Assembly (NCBI RefSeq): GCF_032118995.1
Contig: NC_092656.1
Coordinates: 9,057,761 to 9,121,760 of the forward strand
Length of the DNA: 64,000 nucleotides
DNA from: Asterias amurensis
Lineage: Eukaryota > Echinodermata > Asteroidea > Forcipulatida > Asteriidae
Direction: 5' to 3'
Both the position numbers and the translations under genes were made by a program. The notes under the pieces are model-generated. The model made no database searches. It was not told where the DNA came from and was given only the letters and a program-made list of their open reading frames with translations. Each line of letters starts with the position of its first letter. Within the stretch, counting starts at the first letter, position 1. This document shows, one piece after another, positions 22,895-37,800 of the stretch.

Positions 22895-25800
22895 CTGTGG
22901 TGCCAGAGATGAGAAGAATAAAAAACGATGAGTAAAGCTATATTTTTATTCAATTCAAAGGAACGTTTCTTTCCTAATCAAAAATAATATATGGATGTGG
23001 AGGCACAGGACAAAAGGGTGGGGGGGGGAGGGGCTTGTCAAGGACAAGCCTACAAAAATACACAAAACAACAGCTTTACAAAAGATGAATGAAAAAAAAG
23101 AAAAGAAAAAAAAAGACACCTACAACATATAACAATAAAAATGTGTGCTTACGTTTACGTCAACGGCTAGCAACAGGAGTAGGATGAGATATAGTTTAAA
23201 GGGGGAGGGGGGTTCCAGTACTAGTAAAATAGATTTCTGAAACTGCTGGTGGATCAAAGAGGAAGCTGTTTCCCAAAATATTTATACTACAGACCGTATT
23301 AAATAACCCCCCTTTGCTGGTATGAAAGTCGCCATCTTGTAGGTCAAACAGTATGCGCGTCTACACGCGTACGTCAAAGAAACATGAAGCACGCAGCGTT
23401 CTCAGTTTTATTTCTACGTCACAAGCACGCACACACACACACACGTGCACAGACGCCATCTTGTAGGGCAGATATTTGAACGATGACGTCATATTCAATA
23501 TGGTCTATCAACAGCTCTCCATTGCTTGTTACCAAGTAAGGTTTTGAGCTAACAATTATTTTGAGTAATTACCAATAGTGTCCAGTGCCTTTAAAGGAAC
23601 ACGTTGCCTTGGATCGGTCGAGTTGGTCTTTGAAAAGTGCCATGTAACCGTTTGTAATAAAATCGGTATGGTTAGAAAGATGATGTAAAAGTAGAATACA
23701 ATGATCTACACAAATATGCCTCGAAATTGCGTGGTTTTCGTTTTACCCTGTCGACAAACACGGTCGGCCATTTATGGGGGTCAAAAATTTGACTCCCATA
23801 AATGGCCGGCCGTGTTAGTTCGCGACGTAAAATGAAAACCGTGCAATTTTGAGTGATATTTGTGTGGATCATTATGTTCTACATTTAAAACACCTTTCTA
23901 TCCATATGCATTTCATAACAAACGGTTTCAAACGCTTTTCAAAGACCAACTCGTCCGATCCAAGGCAACGTGTTCCTTTAAAGTTGAACACATTAGTTAC
24001 AAACAAAATTGCATAATCCCTTCAACAAAGATTCTAGTAATACAAATCTCAAGTGAGATGACCGGCCAATTTAAGTCAGTCACAACATACCTGTGATGCT
24101 GCGTTTTCATGAGTAACATTGCTTGCCCATATCTCAGTACTTCCCACTTCTAGCATCTTCAGAGCGTCTTGAAGAGAGTTCTGGAGTTCTCCTGCCTCCG
24201 TCTTGTAGTTGAACATCACTAGAATTGGCGTGAGCTGTCTAACATCACCTTTAAATAGAAAGAGAGCCTTGGGTTTTCAGTCCCTTTTTGATTTTGGTGG
24301 GTTATCCCTATTTGAGGTTCTGTCCCACAACAAACACTGACATTCCTTAAAGGCAGTGGACACTAATGGTAATACTCAAAATAATTATTAGCATAAAACC
24401 TTACTTGGTAACGAGTAATGGGGAAAGGTTGATGGCATAAAACATTGTGAGAAACAGCTCCCTCTGAAGTACCATAGTTTTTGTGAAAGAAGTAATTTTC
24501 CATGTATTTGATTTCAAGACCACAAGTTTAGAATTTGAGGTCTCGAAATCAACCATCTAAACGCACACAACTTCGTATGACAAGGGTGTGTGTGTCTTTC
24601 ATAGTTATCTCAGAACTCTGACTACCAATCGAGCTCAAATTTTCACAGGTTTGTTATTTTATGCATTTATGTTGAGATACAGCAAGTGAAAAGACTGGCC
24701 TTCGACAATTACCAACAGTGTCCACTGGCTTTAAAGGCACTGGACACTTATGGTAATACTCAAAATAAATTGCTAGCATAAACACTTACTCGGTAACGAG
24801 CAATGGAGAGCTGTTGATAGTATACAAAATTGTGAGAAACAGCTTCCTAAGAAGTCAGGTAGTTTATGTGAAAGGTGTAATTTCTCATTCAAACAACAAA
24901 AGACTTCAGGCCTAAAGCCTTCTAATAGACATCTGAATTCAAACAACTTTGTGCAACAAGGTTTTTTTTTCACTTTAATAACTCTCTTGCAACTTTGACG
25001 TCCAGTTTTTGTCAAAATTTGTACCGGTTTGTTATTTTATGCATATGTTGGGATACATCAAGTGTGAATACTGGTTTTTGGCAATTACTAAACGTGTCCA
25101 GTGCCTTTAAACATTGTCTCTACACATATATTGGCATTGGTTTGTTCACATTCCACTAGTGGCCCAAAGGCCAAATATTACTAGAATTTTACAATATAAA
25201 AACACTAAAACGGTACATTCAAAGATACATGTATATGTTTAACACTAAAATACTGCAAAAAGTCCATACAATTGTTGTTGGCTATGTACTTTTTATAGGA
25301 CAAAAAACCCAATGTCTACAGATTTACACTGAACTTACACAGTTTGACGATAATGATAGTAGAAAGCTTCCCTGAAAATATTACGTGCTGTAGTTTTTGA
25401 GAAATGAGTAAAAACAATGTCATGAAAATTATTTTCATCTCAGTGATCATGAGATGAAAATTATTTTAGCATGTAAAAACATATTTTCATGACATTGTTT
25501 TACTCATTTCTCAAAACTAAAGCACCTCAGCAACTAATATTTTAAGGTACGCTTTCTACTATCATTATCTTCAAACAATGTAAGTTTAATGTATATATGT
25601 GGACATTGTGTTACAAAAAGTACCCAAATCCTTTAAGCCTGCACATTGCAGAAATGTAAATGAAAATTTGTATTGAAACTTTAGGAAGGGCACCACAGCA
25701 ATGGACCGATCCGGCCTGTCAATCAAACTGTGCGAGTTCACCCATTTTGACCAATCACAGCAATGATTGTGGTCGGACAAACTCGGTCATGCGTGCGGTA

Positions 25801-28800
25801 TATTTGGCACGCGCGGCAGAATCGTGCAGAATGTCATTGGGAGTGCTTGTACACGTGTCTTGCTCACGTGCGCGGGGGCGGAGCTTAGTGGAAAGCCGGA
25901 ACGGTCAGTTGCTGTGGGTGCCATGGGTTATTTCAAAGCCTGCACTTTAATTTAGAGTGCATTGAGACGTTATAGTGAAATGCGCCTTATAAGAACTAGT
26001 CATGATTCTTAGTTAATCTTTCTTACCTTTGAGTTGATCCACATTTTTCATGATTTCCTTCAGTGCCTCTAGTAGGGCCAAGTCCTCTTGCTTGCTGCCC
26101 TCCCTCAAGCTGCGCTTCTTATTCTCAGACTTACGACGATTCTTCCTAGAACGTCTAAAGATCGATAAAAAAAGAAAATTGTGTGAGTGATTTGGAAAAA
26201 CTCATTAAAACCATAAGACCCTGGGTTTGATGATGCCTGAGTGGTATCTATTCCTGCCTTTCAACTCTGTGGTCCCAACTGGGCATGGATTAGTTTTTCA
26301 GTCCCTACTTGTGAGTTTAAGATTTCTCACATTTTAATAACCCTGAACACTATTGGCAAGTGTCAAAGACAAGTCTTGTCACTCGTTATACATAAAATAA
26401 CAAACCTGTGAAAGTTTGAGCTCAATCAGTCATCGAAGTTGCGAGATAATAATGAAAGAAAAAACACCCTTGTCACACGAAGTTGTGTGGTCTCAGATGC
26501 TTGATTTCGAGACCTCAAATTCTAAATCTGAGGTCTCAAAATCAAACTCGTGGAAAATTACTTCTTTTTTGAAAACTATGTCACCTCAGAGCGAGCTGTT
26601 TTTCACAATGTTTTATAATATCAACCTCTCCCCATTACTTGTTACCAAGTAAGGTTGTATGCAAATAAATATTTTGAGTAATTACCAATAGTGTCCACTG
26701 CCTTTAAAACTAAAGAACAATATAATGCAAGAAAGTAATTAATACCAACCCAGACATCTTGCTGTTGGTTGTGCTTGTGCTATACGCACTACTCGAAGAG
26801 CCATAACTGTTGACACTCCCCATGGCGCTACCACCGATGCTACTGGTGTCAGAGTACAAGTCACCACCCATGTCATTGAAGTCCCCTGCGTCTTCCTCCT
26901 GCTGCATGCGAAGCTTGTTCTCTCTGACGACAGCGAGACGTTGCTTGTAACGACTGAAGGTTGTTGTGAACTCTTCTATGCTGGTAAGCGTCCCGCTACA
27001 TTCTGTGGTCAGGAGGTATAATGTAAGAAATATTGACTGAAGGGAGTGGAATTTTAAAACTATTGTCTTAACGCTTTCCTTAGCAAAGGATACTAAAGTC
27101 AAATGCACTCGTACTTCCTCTTCCTTTTGGTGACTTAAGTCGAAACAGCTTACACACCCAACAAAAACCTCAAGTTATAAAGCTGTAGTATTGTCCATAT
27201 TCACCCTCAACACCCAAGCTTACCACCATTAGAAAATGAAAGAACAGATCTTTCCAAGTATGATAACAAATTAGATTGCTGTTATGCCATTCCTTCTAAT
27301 TGGAGAGAAACAATCTGAAATGCCCAACAGTTATGGAACCCCATAAAAAATACAAAAATGTGCTTGAGTATTAAAGAGGAAAAAACAACCAAAGAACTCA
27401 GACACTTTTTGCCAATCACAATGGTGTTTGAGTCATTCAATAAGACAGACAACCTGTATAACTTATTTTCCTGTAAAACAATAGTTCTTCAAGGTGATAA
27501 GAGTTTGTAAAAATGGCCTTTGAACAAAAGCTTTCTGTTGTGTAAGAATGTGTGCTGTACGCTTATTTTGACTTTAAATGGTCAAGTTACCCCCATTTGC
27601 TTGTCTAGTTTACCCCCCCCTAAAAAAGTCCAATGTGAACACACCTTTAGTGAGTTTTAGTGAGGAAAAGAATAACATAACTTACTCTCAACAAGAGCTG
27701 GTTTGAGATTCGTCTCGATGATATCTTCTCGTTTGTGCTTGTACATCTGCAACAAAAAACGGGAAAAAAAATTTTAATTTAAAAAATAGGCAGACAGTGT
27801 TTACAGTCACTTTCCAGGTAGATAGAATAGTCATAACAATGTGCCAGAAATTGCTTTGTGCCCCCCCCCCCAGGGCAGGCACAACTACCAACTGTTTGTA
27901 GTTGACCCCAGACGAGGTCACCCCATCAAGAAAATCTGTGAGTTGAACCCAACAGTTCTTTTCAGAACCACCCCCAACTCATTAGAGATAGTCATTACAT
28001 GGTACTACCGCAAACCTTTCTATATTGTATTTCCACCATGCAAAGTTTCAAATCCTACTTAAAGACAGTGGACACTATTGGTAATTGTCAAAGACTAGTT
28101 TTCACAGTTGGTGTATCTCAACATATGCATAGAATAACAAACCTGTGAAAATTTGAGCTCAATCGGTGGTCGAAGTTGCGAGATAATAATGAAAGAAAAA
28201 GCACCCTTGTCACACGAAGTTGTGTGCTTTCTGATGCTTGATTTCGAGACCTCAAATTCTAAACTTGAGGTCTCGAAATCAAATTCGTGGAAAATTACTT
28301 CTATCTCGAAAACTATGTCACTTCAGAGGGAGCCGTTTCCCACAATGTTTTATACCATCAACCTCTCCCCATTTCTCGTAATCAAGAATGGTTTTACGGT
28401 AATAATTATTTTGAGTAATTACCAATAGTGTCCACTGCCATTAAGAAAATCTGTGTTACTGTTACATGTAAGAGACCAAGAACAGTTGTAAAAAACAAAA
28501 CCCAAAAGACACACACATTTAAAATGTATAAAATTAGCACGAGAAAATCAGTCCTACTGTTATATGTAAAAGACAAAGAACATTAACTTTAAACACTAAA
28601 AGGAGGTTAATTATTCATCATGTGATATTGACTGACCAATCTCAGAGCTTCTTCCCAATGTCCTCCATCGATGAGAACGCTCACGGCTTCCTCAGTGTCA
28701 TTTGCATATTCAATCAAGACGCTGGCTGCCTCTGCATGCCTTCTGTGTCCGGTTAAGTACACTGCAGACAAGAACCAAAAAAAAACAGACGTAATAACAA

Positions 28801-31800
28801 AAGGAACAAATGACGTCACAAGAAAGGCAAACACCAACGTCAGAAAAGAAATCGACAAATGATGAGTTTTAAGAACCCTTTCTCAACAACACACTATTGT
28901 TAACTAAGAAAGGTTTGCAGTAGCACAACAGGAATATCTCTTTTTAAGTTGCGTTGGTTCTGCTCTGATCGTCTTCAGGAAAATGTTTACACTAACGTTT
29001 TTTTTTTTATATATGGTGGTACCTTGTAAGTGCTGGGCGACTAGTGTTATAGTCGCAACTTTTGTTTTTTACTACCCGGTTGATCGTGCTGCCAATGACC
29101 ATGGGGTGGCATGGTTGGCTTGTGCGTGAAGTGCTTTCACCAAGGTGACCTTGGTTCAATTCCCAGCTAGGGCCATATGTGAGCTCAGTTGTGCATTGGT
29201 TCCCTTCTGTGCCACAAGGGTTTTCCACCCACATTCGATCTTGGCTGTGCTCCGTGGTCATAATGGGTTGATGTGGCTGGCAGCTGGTTACCCTTTTTAC
29301 AGTAATTGCAGTTACTGCATTTAAAAGAGATATACATATCAATAAAAATCAGTAAAAAGACAAATTCTTACCTGCAAGATCCCTTGACATCTGTGCCAAT
29401 TGGTCTGGTGCATAATTGAGTCTGGTCGCCATACAGAAGGCTTGCTGCCATTGGCCAGCCTTGCTGTGCATCTGTAAGGCCATCTCCCATTGGTCACACA
29501 ATGTCAAGACCAGAGCAGCATCAGCATATCGGTTTTTACCTTGAAGGTAGCTGCCATATTCAGTCGCCAAAACCTTGTAGAAAAATTTCAGTTTCAATTT
29601 CAATTTCAATATATTATTCCAGCACGTTAAAAACATGAAAATTGCCTTCCAATGTGCATCATAACAAACACAGTATTTAAAAAGTATAAATATAAACATA
29701 AACTACAGGTATAAAAATACAAACGGGACAAAAACACTGTTAAAGACATTTACAACCATCCAAAAAGTTACAGGGGATAATGACAAAAAAACCTTAAAAA
29801 TCACAAAAGAAAAAAAAACTAAAATGAAATTCAAGTTGAAAAACCACAAGGGAAATTAACTGGGTCTGGGTAATAAGAGAGCAATGCAGAAAAAAACTTG
29901 TTTGCACAAATTTGTGTGCTCTCAGATGCCTAATAAAAAGCTTCAGGCCTGACATTTTCTTATGTAAGTGTGAAATTACCTCTTTCTCAAAAACTACGTT
30001 GAGGGAGCCATTTCTCACAATGTTTTACACCAGCAACAGCTCTCCATGGTAAGTTTTTATGCTTACAACTATTTTGAGTAAATACTAATAGTTTACAGTG
30101 CCTTTAAACCAGTTTAATATCCTTTTAGTCTAATTACCTTGTACCTCTCCGAGCCTCTGTCGAACAGATCCAGAGCAACCGAATAGAGTTTATGTTCCGT
30201 GACTAACTTGACGCACTCCATGAAGCGTTCCTCCTGGGGGCATCTGCTGATGTGAACGAGGGCGCTACTGTAGCGTCTTAGATGCTTGTCGATTGTGAAG
30301 CGCTGGTAGTCGGCGTCCATCGCGCGCAGCTCATTCAAGAATGGCAAATACTCCTTGGGGTCCTGGTGTTCATAAACAAAATTATTTTGAAAGTTCAGGA
30401 TTTTTTTAAGGGAGATTTCTCTTGACACAGAGACAAGCAGGACCATCCGTTACTATTCGTTTTTGTGTATACTATTTTAGTACATGCTTTTTTTGCACTT
30501 TTTTTTTACTGAAAACAACAAGCTTTTTAATTTGCATCGGGATAAAGAATATTAATTTTGGTTCTTACCCATACACCTTTACCAATGCTCTAGGTTGGAA
30601 TCCCACCCGAGTAACATGCCTGTGATATTTTTTCATAGGACTCGGGAAAGTACTGAGTATACAGTGCTAACACACATCGGTGTATGGGTAAAAACCAAAA
30701 TTAATATTAATTAATCTACTCCACGATAGTAGAATAAAGAAAGGCAGTTCTATAAGAACAAACTCTACCTGGCAAGTAGATACACACATGGTGTCACCGC
30801 AAACCAAATATATAACAATCGAAAGGTTTTAATACCTTCTGGGATTTCTCTGCAACCATCAGCACCAACTGGAAGTCGTACGTTCCCAGGGCGACGTCAA
30901 ACAGCTCGTTCACATCAACCAGGAGGATGAGATACTTGAGAGCAGCATCCACCGTGGGCCGATCGTCGCTCCCGTCACCCCCGGGGCCGAGTGAAGACAG
31001 TGCCTGGATCCTCTGGAGGGCTAGCTCTAACTCTGGTCGAGTCTTCTTGGCGTGGGCTGTCAGGATTGAGAGGAAGAACCTGGGAGAAACCAAGGAATTT
31101 TGGGATGAGGGTAGAGAGACATAAGAAGACATAAGAAGACATAAGAAAACTTTATAGATAGATAGATAGATAGATATATAGGTAAAAGGTTTATTGACAA
31201 TAGCCATCACAGCATAAAAACTGAATTGCAACTATGATACAATATTTGTAAAAGGTTAAAAGGACATCATTAAGAGAACAACACTATTATATACAATAAT
31301 TATTATTTTATTGATCCTCAAAAGAAGAAATTGCATTGCTCACACAAGTAAAAAAATAACACCAAATTGTTTGTTGAATGATTAGCAACCTGCATGCCTT
31401 CCTCGTTGCCGATACTGCATACTCCTAAGGAGTTGAGATGATTTCAGGAATTCTTAGAGCCTAATAAATAAGGGTAATAACATTGCAAGGAGCTTTTGAC
31501 GGGGATATAGATGGCTTGAAAAAAAACCCCTACTAATAAATACACATTTGTCACGGCCAAATGGTTAAGAGCACCAAACTCAAGTCATGGTGGTTTAGTC
31601 ATCAGGGTGTGGGCATGACATGTGTGTCCTTGAGCAAGATGCTTACATTTGCTTCTCTTCACCCAGGGGTATAAATGGGTAGCTGTGAGGGTAGGGACTG
31701 AAAATCCAATCCACATAGTGCCCCCTGGCGTGCTTCAAACCTAGAGGTTCAAGGCAAGGAAAGATACTGCTACACGTACATGTACACCAGCCCAAACACC

Positions 31801-34800
31801 CTTTAAAAAAAAATATTTTTCCAGATCTGAAGGTAACTTACTTGTTGGGATTGATCTTGTCCAAGCTTTCCCTGACCGCATCACACACTGTGTCTACTTT
31901 ACTCTTTGCAGCCACTGGATTCACTCCGGTCTCGGTGCTATTTGCGTATGCAGCTGCATACAGAGTCTGCGTGGTGTCCTCCTCTTTGAGATCAGTCAGG
32001 ACCAAATTCAGGCTGGTGGCAGAGTCTAACTCCCTCACAAAGAGGTCAATGTTGGCAAGAAATGCCTGTTGGGATAAAGGAATACATTACAGACATGGTA
32101 TTATAATATTAAAAAGAAGAATATGTAGCACAAGTATCTAGCAATAAGGCACTGTATTTTTTGAGAAATTAGTCAAACAATTTCACATAATTTTTGTTTG
32201 TCTAAGTGGAGGAAATCACTAAGAGACTTTTGAACGCTATGTGGCAGCAGACTTACCAGGTAAATGTCCATTGTTTACATAGGTCTGAGCACGCGCACAT
32301 TACCGAGAACAATGGATTTTACCTGGTAAGTCTGCTGCCACCAAGCATCCCGAAAGTCCCCTATTAACCATGTACAACAGATTTAAGCGACTCTCCTGAA
32401 AACATTGCTCTGCGATTTCTGAAAACCTTAATGACTAATGAGGCTGAAACTTCTACAAGTAAATTATATTACATACATATTCATTCACAGTGAGTAGGGA
32501 TTCAAGTCATTTCCCAAAACTTGCTCCACAAAATTAAAGAAAAAAACTGCTTAACACACTACTGTCAAGATGTCTTGAAACACTAGAGCTGGGGTCTGGT
32601 GCTCTTAAAGGCACTGGACACTATTGGTAATTACTCAAAACAATTGTTAGCATAAAACTTGATAACAAGCAATAGAGAGCTGTTGGTAGTACAGATAGTG
32701 TTGATAGTTACAACATTGTAAGAAACAGCTCCCTTTGAAGTAATGTAGTTTTTTTAACAAAAAGGTTATATCTCACTCGAATATTAAAGATGCTATGTCA
32801 GATTTTTGGCCCCAAACATTAAAAAAAATTGATTTTTTTTGAGTGAATGGTATTTCAAAGAGTATCACCCGCTCTAGCGAAAACAAGTTTAACTTTTACT
32901 TTTAATGGTCAGGAACCATGACAAAAATTTAAAACGTTTCTTACAAAACACATTAGAATTGGTCACGTGATATATTGTCGGGATACAAAAACTAATTTTG
33001 AGCACTTTATTTTACTGCTACTAATAATTGGCGGACTTTTTCGAGCAATGGCTCAAATGAAAGCTTGTAACTTTCTCGACCCTCATCAAAATACCTATTG
33101 AATTTTAAATCCAAATTTTTTGGTCAAATCGGCCAAAAATCGGACATAGCATCTTTTAAAGACTTCATGCCTGAAGCCTTGTACTATGCATCTGAAAACA
33201 CACAAATTTGTGCAACAAGGGTGTTTTTCTTTCATTATTATCTTGCAACGTAGACGACCAATTGAGTCCAAATTTTCACAGATTTGTTATTTTATGCATC
33301 TGTTGAGATACACCAAGTGAGAGAACTCAGCGGTAACACACTACATAAGATGTCTTTAAAGGCAGTGGACACTATTGGTAAATACTCAAAATAATTATTA
33401 GCATAAAACCTTACTTGGGAACGAGTAATGGGGAGAGGTTGATGGTATAAAACATTGTGAGAAACGGCTTCCTCTGAACTCACATGGTTTTCAAGAAAGA
33501 AGTAATTTTCCACAAATTTGATTTCGAGACCTCAGATTTAGAATTTGAGGTCTCGAAATCAACCATCTGAAAGCGCACAACTTCGTGTGACAAGGGTGTT
33601 TTTACTTTCATTATTATCTCGCAACTTTGACGATCGATTGAGCTCAAATTTACACAGGTTTGTTATGCATAGTTTCGAGATACACCAACTGTGAAGACTA
33701 GTCTTTGACAATTACCAATAGTGTCCAGTGTCTAAAGACTACTCTTAGGACTTAGGACGAGTCCCAACCCTGCACTGTAGCATGCAGACCTTAAGATTAA
33801 TTCTAAGTTAGGAATATGAATATTCACCTTTGGGTTGTGATCATAGAAGAGGTTCCAATTGATGCGATGTCGTTTCATGATTAGGAACGCCTCCCGGTAT
33901 CTCAGGGTATCAAGGAGCTTCTTGATTGCCGAGAGGACCAAGGGGCGGGGATGGATCGTCTCAAGATTGCCTCTAGGCATCTGAAGGATGAGCTTGGTGT
34001 CGCTGGGCACGGCAACGACGATGCGGGATCCACGCTCGACACGACGGATGGTCTCATCAATGGACTTGGAGTCTGTGATGGAGAGATCTGGAGGAGAGAG
34101 GATGAGGAGGAGTGATTTGATTGGCTGGTATAATCGTTTTTTGCATGGGCAAGGGCACCAAGCAGTTTCTCCTTGGTAAAGGGCACCCTATGAGGAAATT
34201 GTACATTTGTGCTGGTGCATTTCAAGGGCATCAAGGCTATGACCTTGGGACATTGAGACAAATTTGTGCAGCAAGGGCATTTTTTCTTTCATTATTCCCT
34301 AGCAACTTTGATGACCAATTGAGACAACAATTTCACAGATTTGCTATGTTATGCATGCCTTTAAGTAAGAAAACCTTAGTTCGAGTCGGTAGATCTTGTA
34401 GTACGGAAGATGATAGACTACAGGTCGTCTGCTCAAAACTATAACACCGGTTTCAGTCAGGCGTTCCACAGTTGCGCCAAACCAAACGATTGAATTAAGT
34501 GCATGACAAAATTTGACATCTGAAACAGTTAGGAGCGACTGGAAGACCTAGAAGTCGAAAGATCGACTGTTGCAGTCGCTCCAAATGAATCTGAAGCACC
34601 TTGGTTTCAGACGTTGATCTTGTCATGAGCCGAGTCACTGTAAATGTTATGTTAAGTTCACCAGTTTGAAACAAAAATGTTTTTGGGACGACCTAGAGTC
34701 GCTCCTAATCTATTTGGTTTGGCGCTATTCTGGAGCACCTGTCTGAACCGGGTGTAAGGTCATTAATGGGAAATTCATATTCGTAATAATCAAAAGGTCC

Positions 34801-37800
34801 TTAAATGAAAAATGCATTTAAATTGGGACAAAAAAAAGTCCAAAATCCATACAAGTTGCAATCAGGACCTTATAGTTCTGAGCAGAGGAAGTGTCACCTA
34901 GGGTCAGGGGGGAGGAATAAATTGGACAGTACCTTTAGGGTTAGTCCTGAGACTTATGCAGCGGCATGTGTGGCTATGAGTGGTCATTAGGAGGTACTCA
35001 TCGTGCACGGCAAACGAGGTGCAGTTAGACATAAACTCTGACTCATTGATGTAGAAACGATATCTCTCCGTCAGGCCCAACACTACCTCCTGAATGAAAA
35101 ATAATGCATATTTAACAATTTTATTAGTTTGACATGACCACATTTAACAATACTAGTGCTAGGTTCAGATTATTCTTTATCACACCCCTAGGGTGTATCA
35201 AACTGCTCAGCATGTAGAGTTACATTTTTAAATAATAATAACATAATACAAGTTTCTTTTATATAGCACTTCACTTGATTACATCACTATCTGCATTAAA
35301 GGCAGTGGACACTATTGGTAATTACTCAACGAATTATTAGCATAACACTTCACTAGGTAATGAGTAATGGGGAGAGGTTGATGGTATAAAACATTGTGAT
35401 AAACGGTCTCCTCTGAAGTGACGTAATTTTTGAGAAAGAAGTAATTTTCCAGGAATTTGATTTCGAGACCTCAAGTTTAGAATTTGAGGGTCTTGAAATC
35501 AAGCATCTGAAAGCACACGACTTCATGTGACAAGGGTGTTTTTTCCTTGCATAGTTATCTCGCAACTCCTATAACCAATCGAGCTCAAATTTTCACAGGT
35601 TTGTTATTTTATGCATATGTTGAGATACACCAAGTGAGAAGACTGGTCTTTGACAATTACCAATAGTGTCCAGTGTCTTTTAAGGGCTCAGTACTTTGTC
35701 CTGCAAAGGTTGTGGAGCTACGTGTTGAACTGTTAGATCTATTCCTTTATACATGTATCACAATGAAACAGTTTACAAGGTGCTTTGGCTCAATGTGCTG
35801 CCGATCAAACCCTAAACACAGAGGCAAACCCCTTCTCTTTAAGTGCATTACACAACACACAGGACCTACAGCGTTACGTCCCATCAGATTGTCTTGCTAA
35901 AAGACGCAAGTGTCTCGACTGGGACTCGAACCAACATTCTACATTTAGTGAATTGATTCAATGTCCTTCGTGAAAATACTGTGAGTGTTTTTTGCTCTTT
36001 TTACAATACAAGTAGGCGCTGTATTCAACTGAAATTTCCACAGGTGACTTGTATTATATCTTTCTTGATAGGGGGCTCACCCAGGTCAACCCCCAGTGCC
36101 TTGCTTCTGGAGTGGGTCACTTGGGGGCTGGCCCCAGGTAAATGACGCCACTACGAAAGCAGTGAGTGGTCAATCGTTTAGCTCTTGTCAGGGGCTTACG
36201 CGAGTGAGCACCGCGGGGTAGACCCAGACAGTGGGTGCGTTCGTTTAGCTACCCTGGGTCATTCCATTAGCTTTTTACGTCATTCCAGGGGCTCACCCAA
36301 GTCAGCCCCCAGTGCCCTGCTTGTGGAGTGGGGCCCTTGGGGGCTGGCCCCAGGTGCTTGACGTCACTACGAGAGCGGTGAGTGATTGTTCGTTTAGCTC
36401 TTGTCAGGGGCTCACCTGAGTGAGCACCGCGGGGTAGACCCAGGGAAGCTAAACGAACGTACCGAATATTGCCTCTAAATCTGTTTAAACATTTCAAACT
36501 CATGCTTAACATAAGTTCTTATGTGCTGTGCAAACTGACCTGTTCGTCCATTAAACATAACGCCATCTGAGTGCAGGGCTGGGGTAGTTTAGTAATGGGA
36601 TCATTCTCTGGGGTCACGATGCTGCCGTCATTGAGCTGAACGGCCACAGTCCCTGTAGCTGGATTGCAAGATACTCGGAATACCGAACCAAACACAGTAC
36701 TCTGCGATCTACAAAGATAATAACCGGAAAAATAGAAGTAGATTATATAACAGTGGCTCCTTAAAGCCATTGGAAATTTTTTGAACAGAACAAAAATTAA
36801 AAGTTCACAGATTTACAAGTAACTTCCAGGGTTAACAGAAGGTAATGGTGAAATACTTCCCTTGAAATATTATTCCATGAAATGCTTTATTATTTGAGAA
36901 AACATTAAAACAAATTTAAAACAGATGTCATGACACGGCAAAACGTGCGGAAAAACAAGAGTGGGTTTTCCCATTATTTTCTCCCGACTCCGATGACCGA
37001 TACAGCCTAAATTTTCACAGGTTTGCTATTTTATATATAAGTTGTATATTAATGTTACTCACTTGATGACAAGTCTAGGTTTCTCCAGCTCCTCATCGAG
37101 CAGACTGAGGTTATAGAGAGTGGATCCGACACCTCCAGGATCCGATGACACCATGAGCAAGGTCTGATTGCTGACCCACTGTAAATGACGATACTGTGAT
37201 GGGTAGGACTGGACCAAGGGGGTGCCTGACTCATCCTCGATGCTAGACAACGAAGAAGAGGGAAAAAAGATGGGGCGCTATATGAGAGCAATCTTTTTGG
37301 AAAGTTTTTTACAGATTTTAGCCAGTTCCATCCTTCCTGCGAATGCGATACAAATTTTGATGTCACAAATTCACAATGAACACTTTGCAACAGTTGAACT
37401 GTGTTCAATTCCTGTGTAACATCTGCTTTGAAAACAGCCATGTGACGTCAACATTTTCAACCAGTGTTGTAGCAGTGTCATGGCAGTGTCATGGCCGAGC
37501 GGTTAAGACATGTAAGAGCATCAGATTCAAGCACTGGTGTTTGATCAGCAGGGTGTGGGTTCGGATCCCGGTCGCGACACTTGCTACATAAAATTGGGGA
37601 GGTAGTGCTTTCTGCTCTACCGGCCAGGCTTCGAATTGATGATACCCAAGCCACATGCGTACTGACTGTAAAAGGGGTAACCCCGTTTCAGCCCTAGGAG
37701 TAGGTTGCAATGGCCTCTGGAAATATAATTGTAGCCCACACCTTGAAGTGGCCTTCAGGCCTTGTGCATCAGGCGACTTGCATATAATAAAAAAATATAA

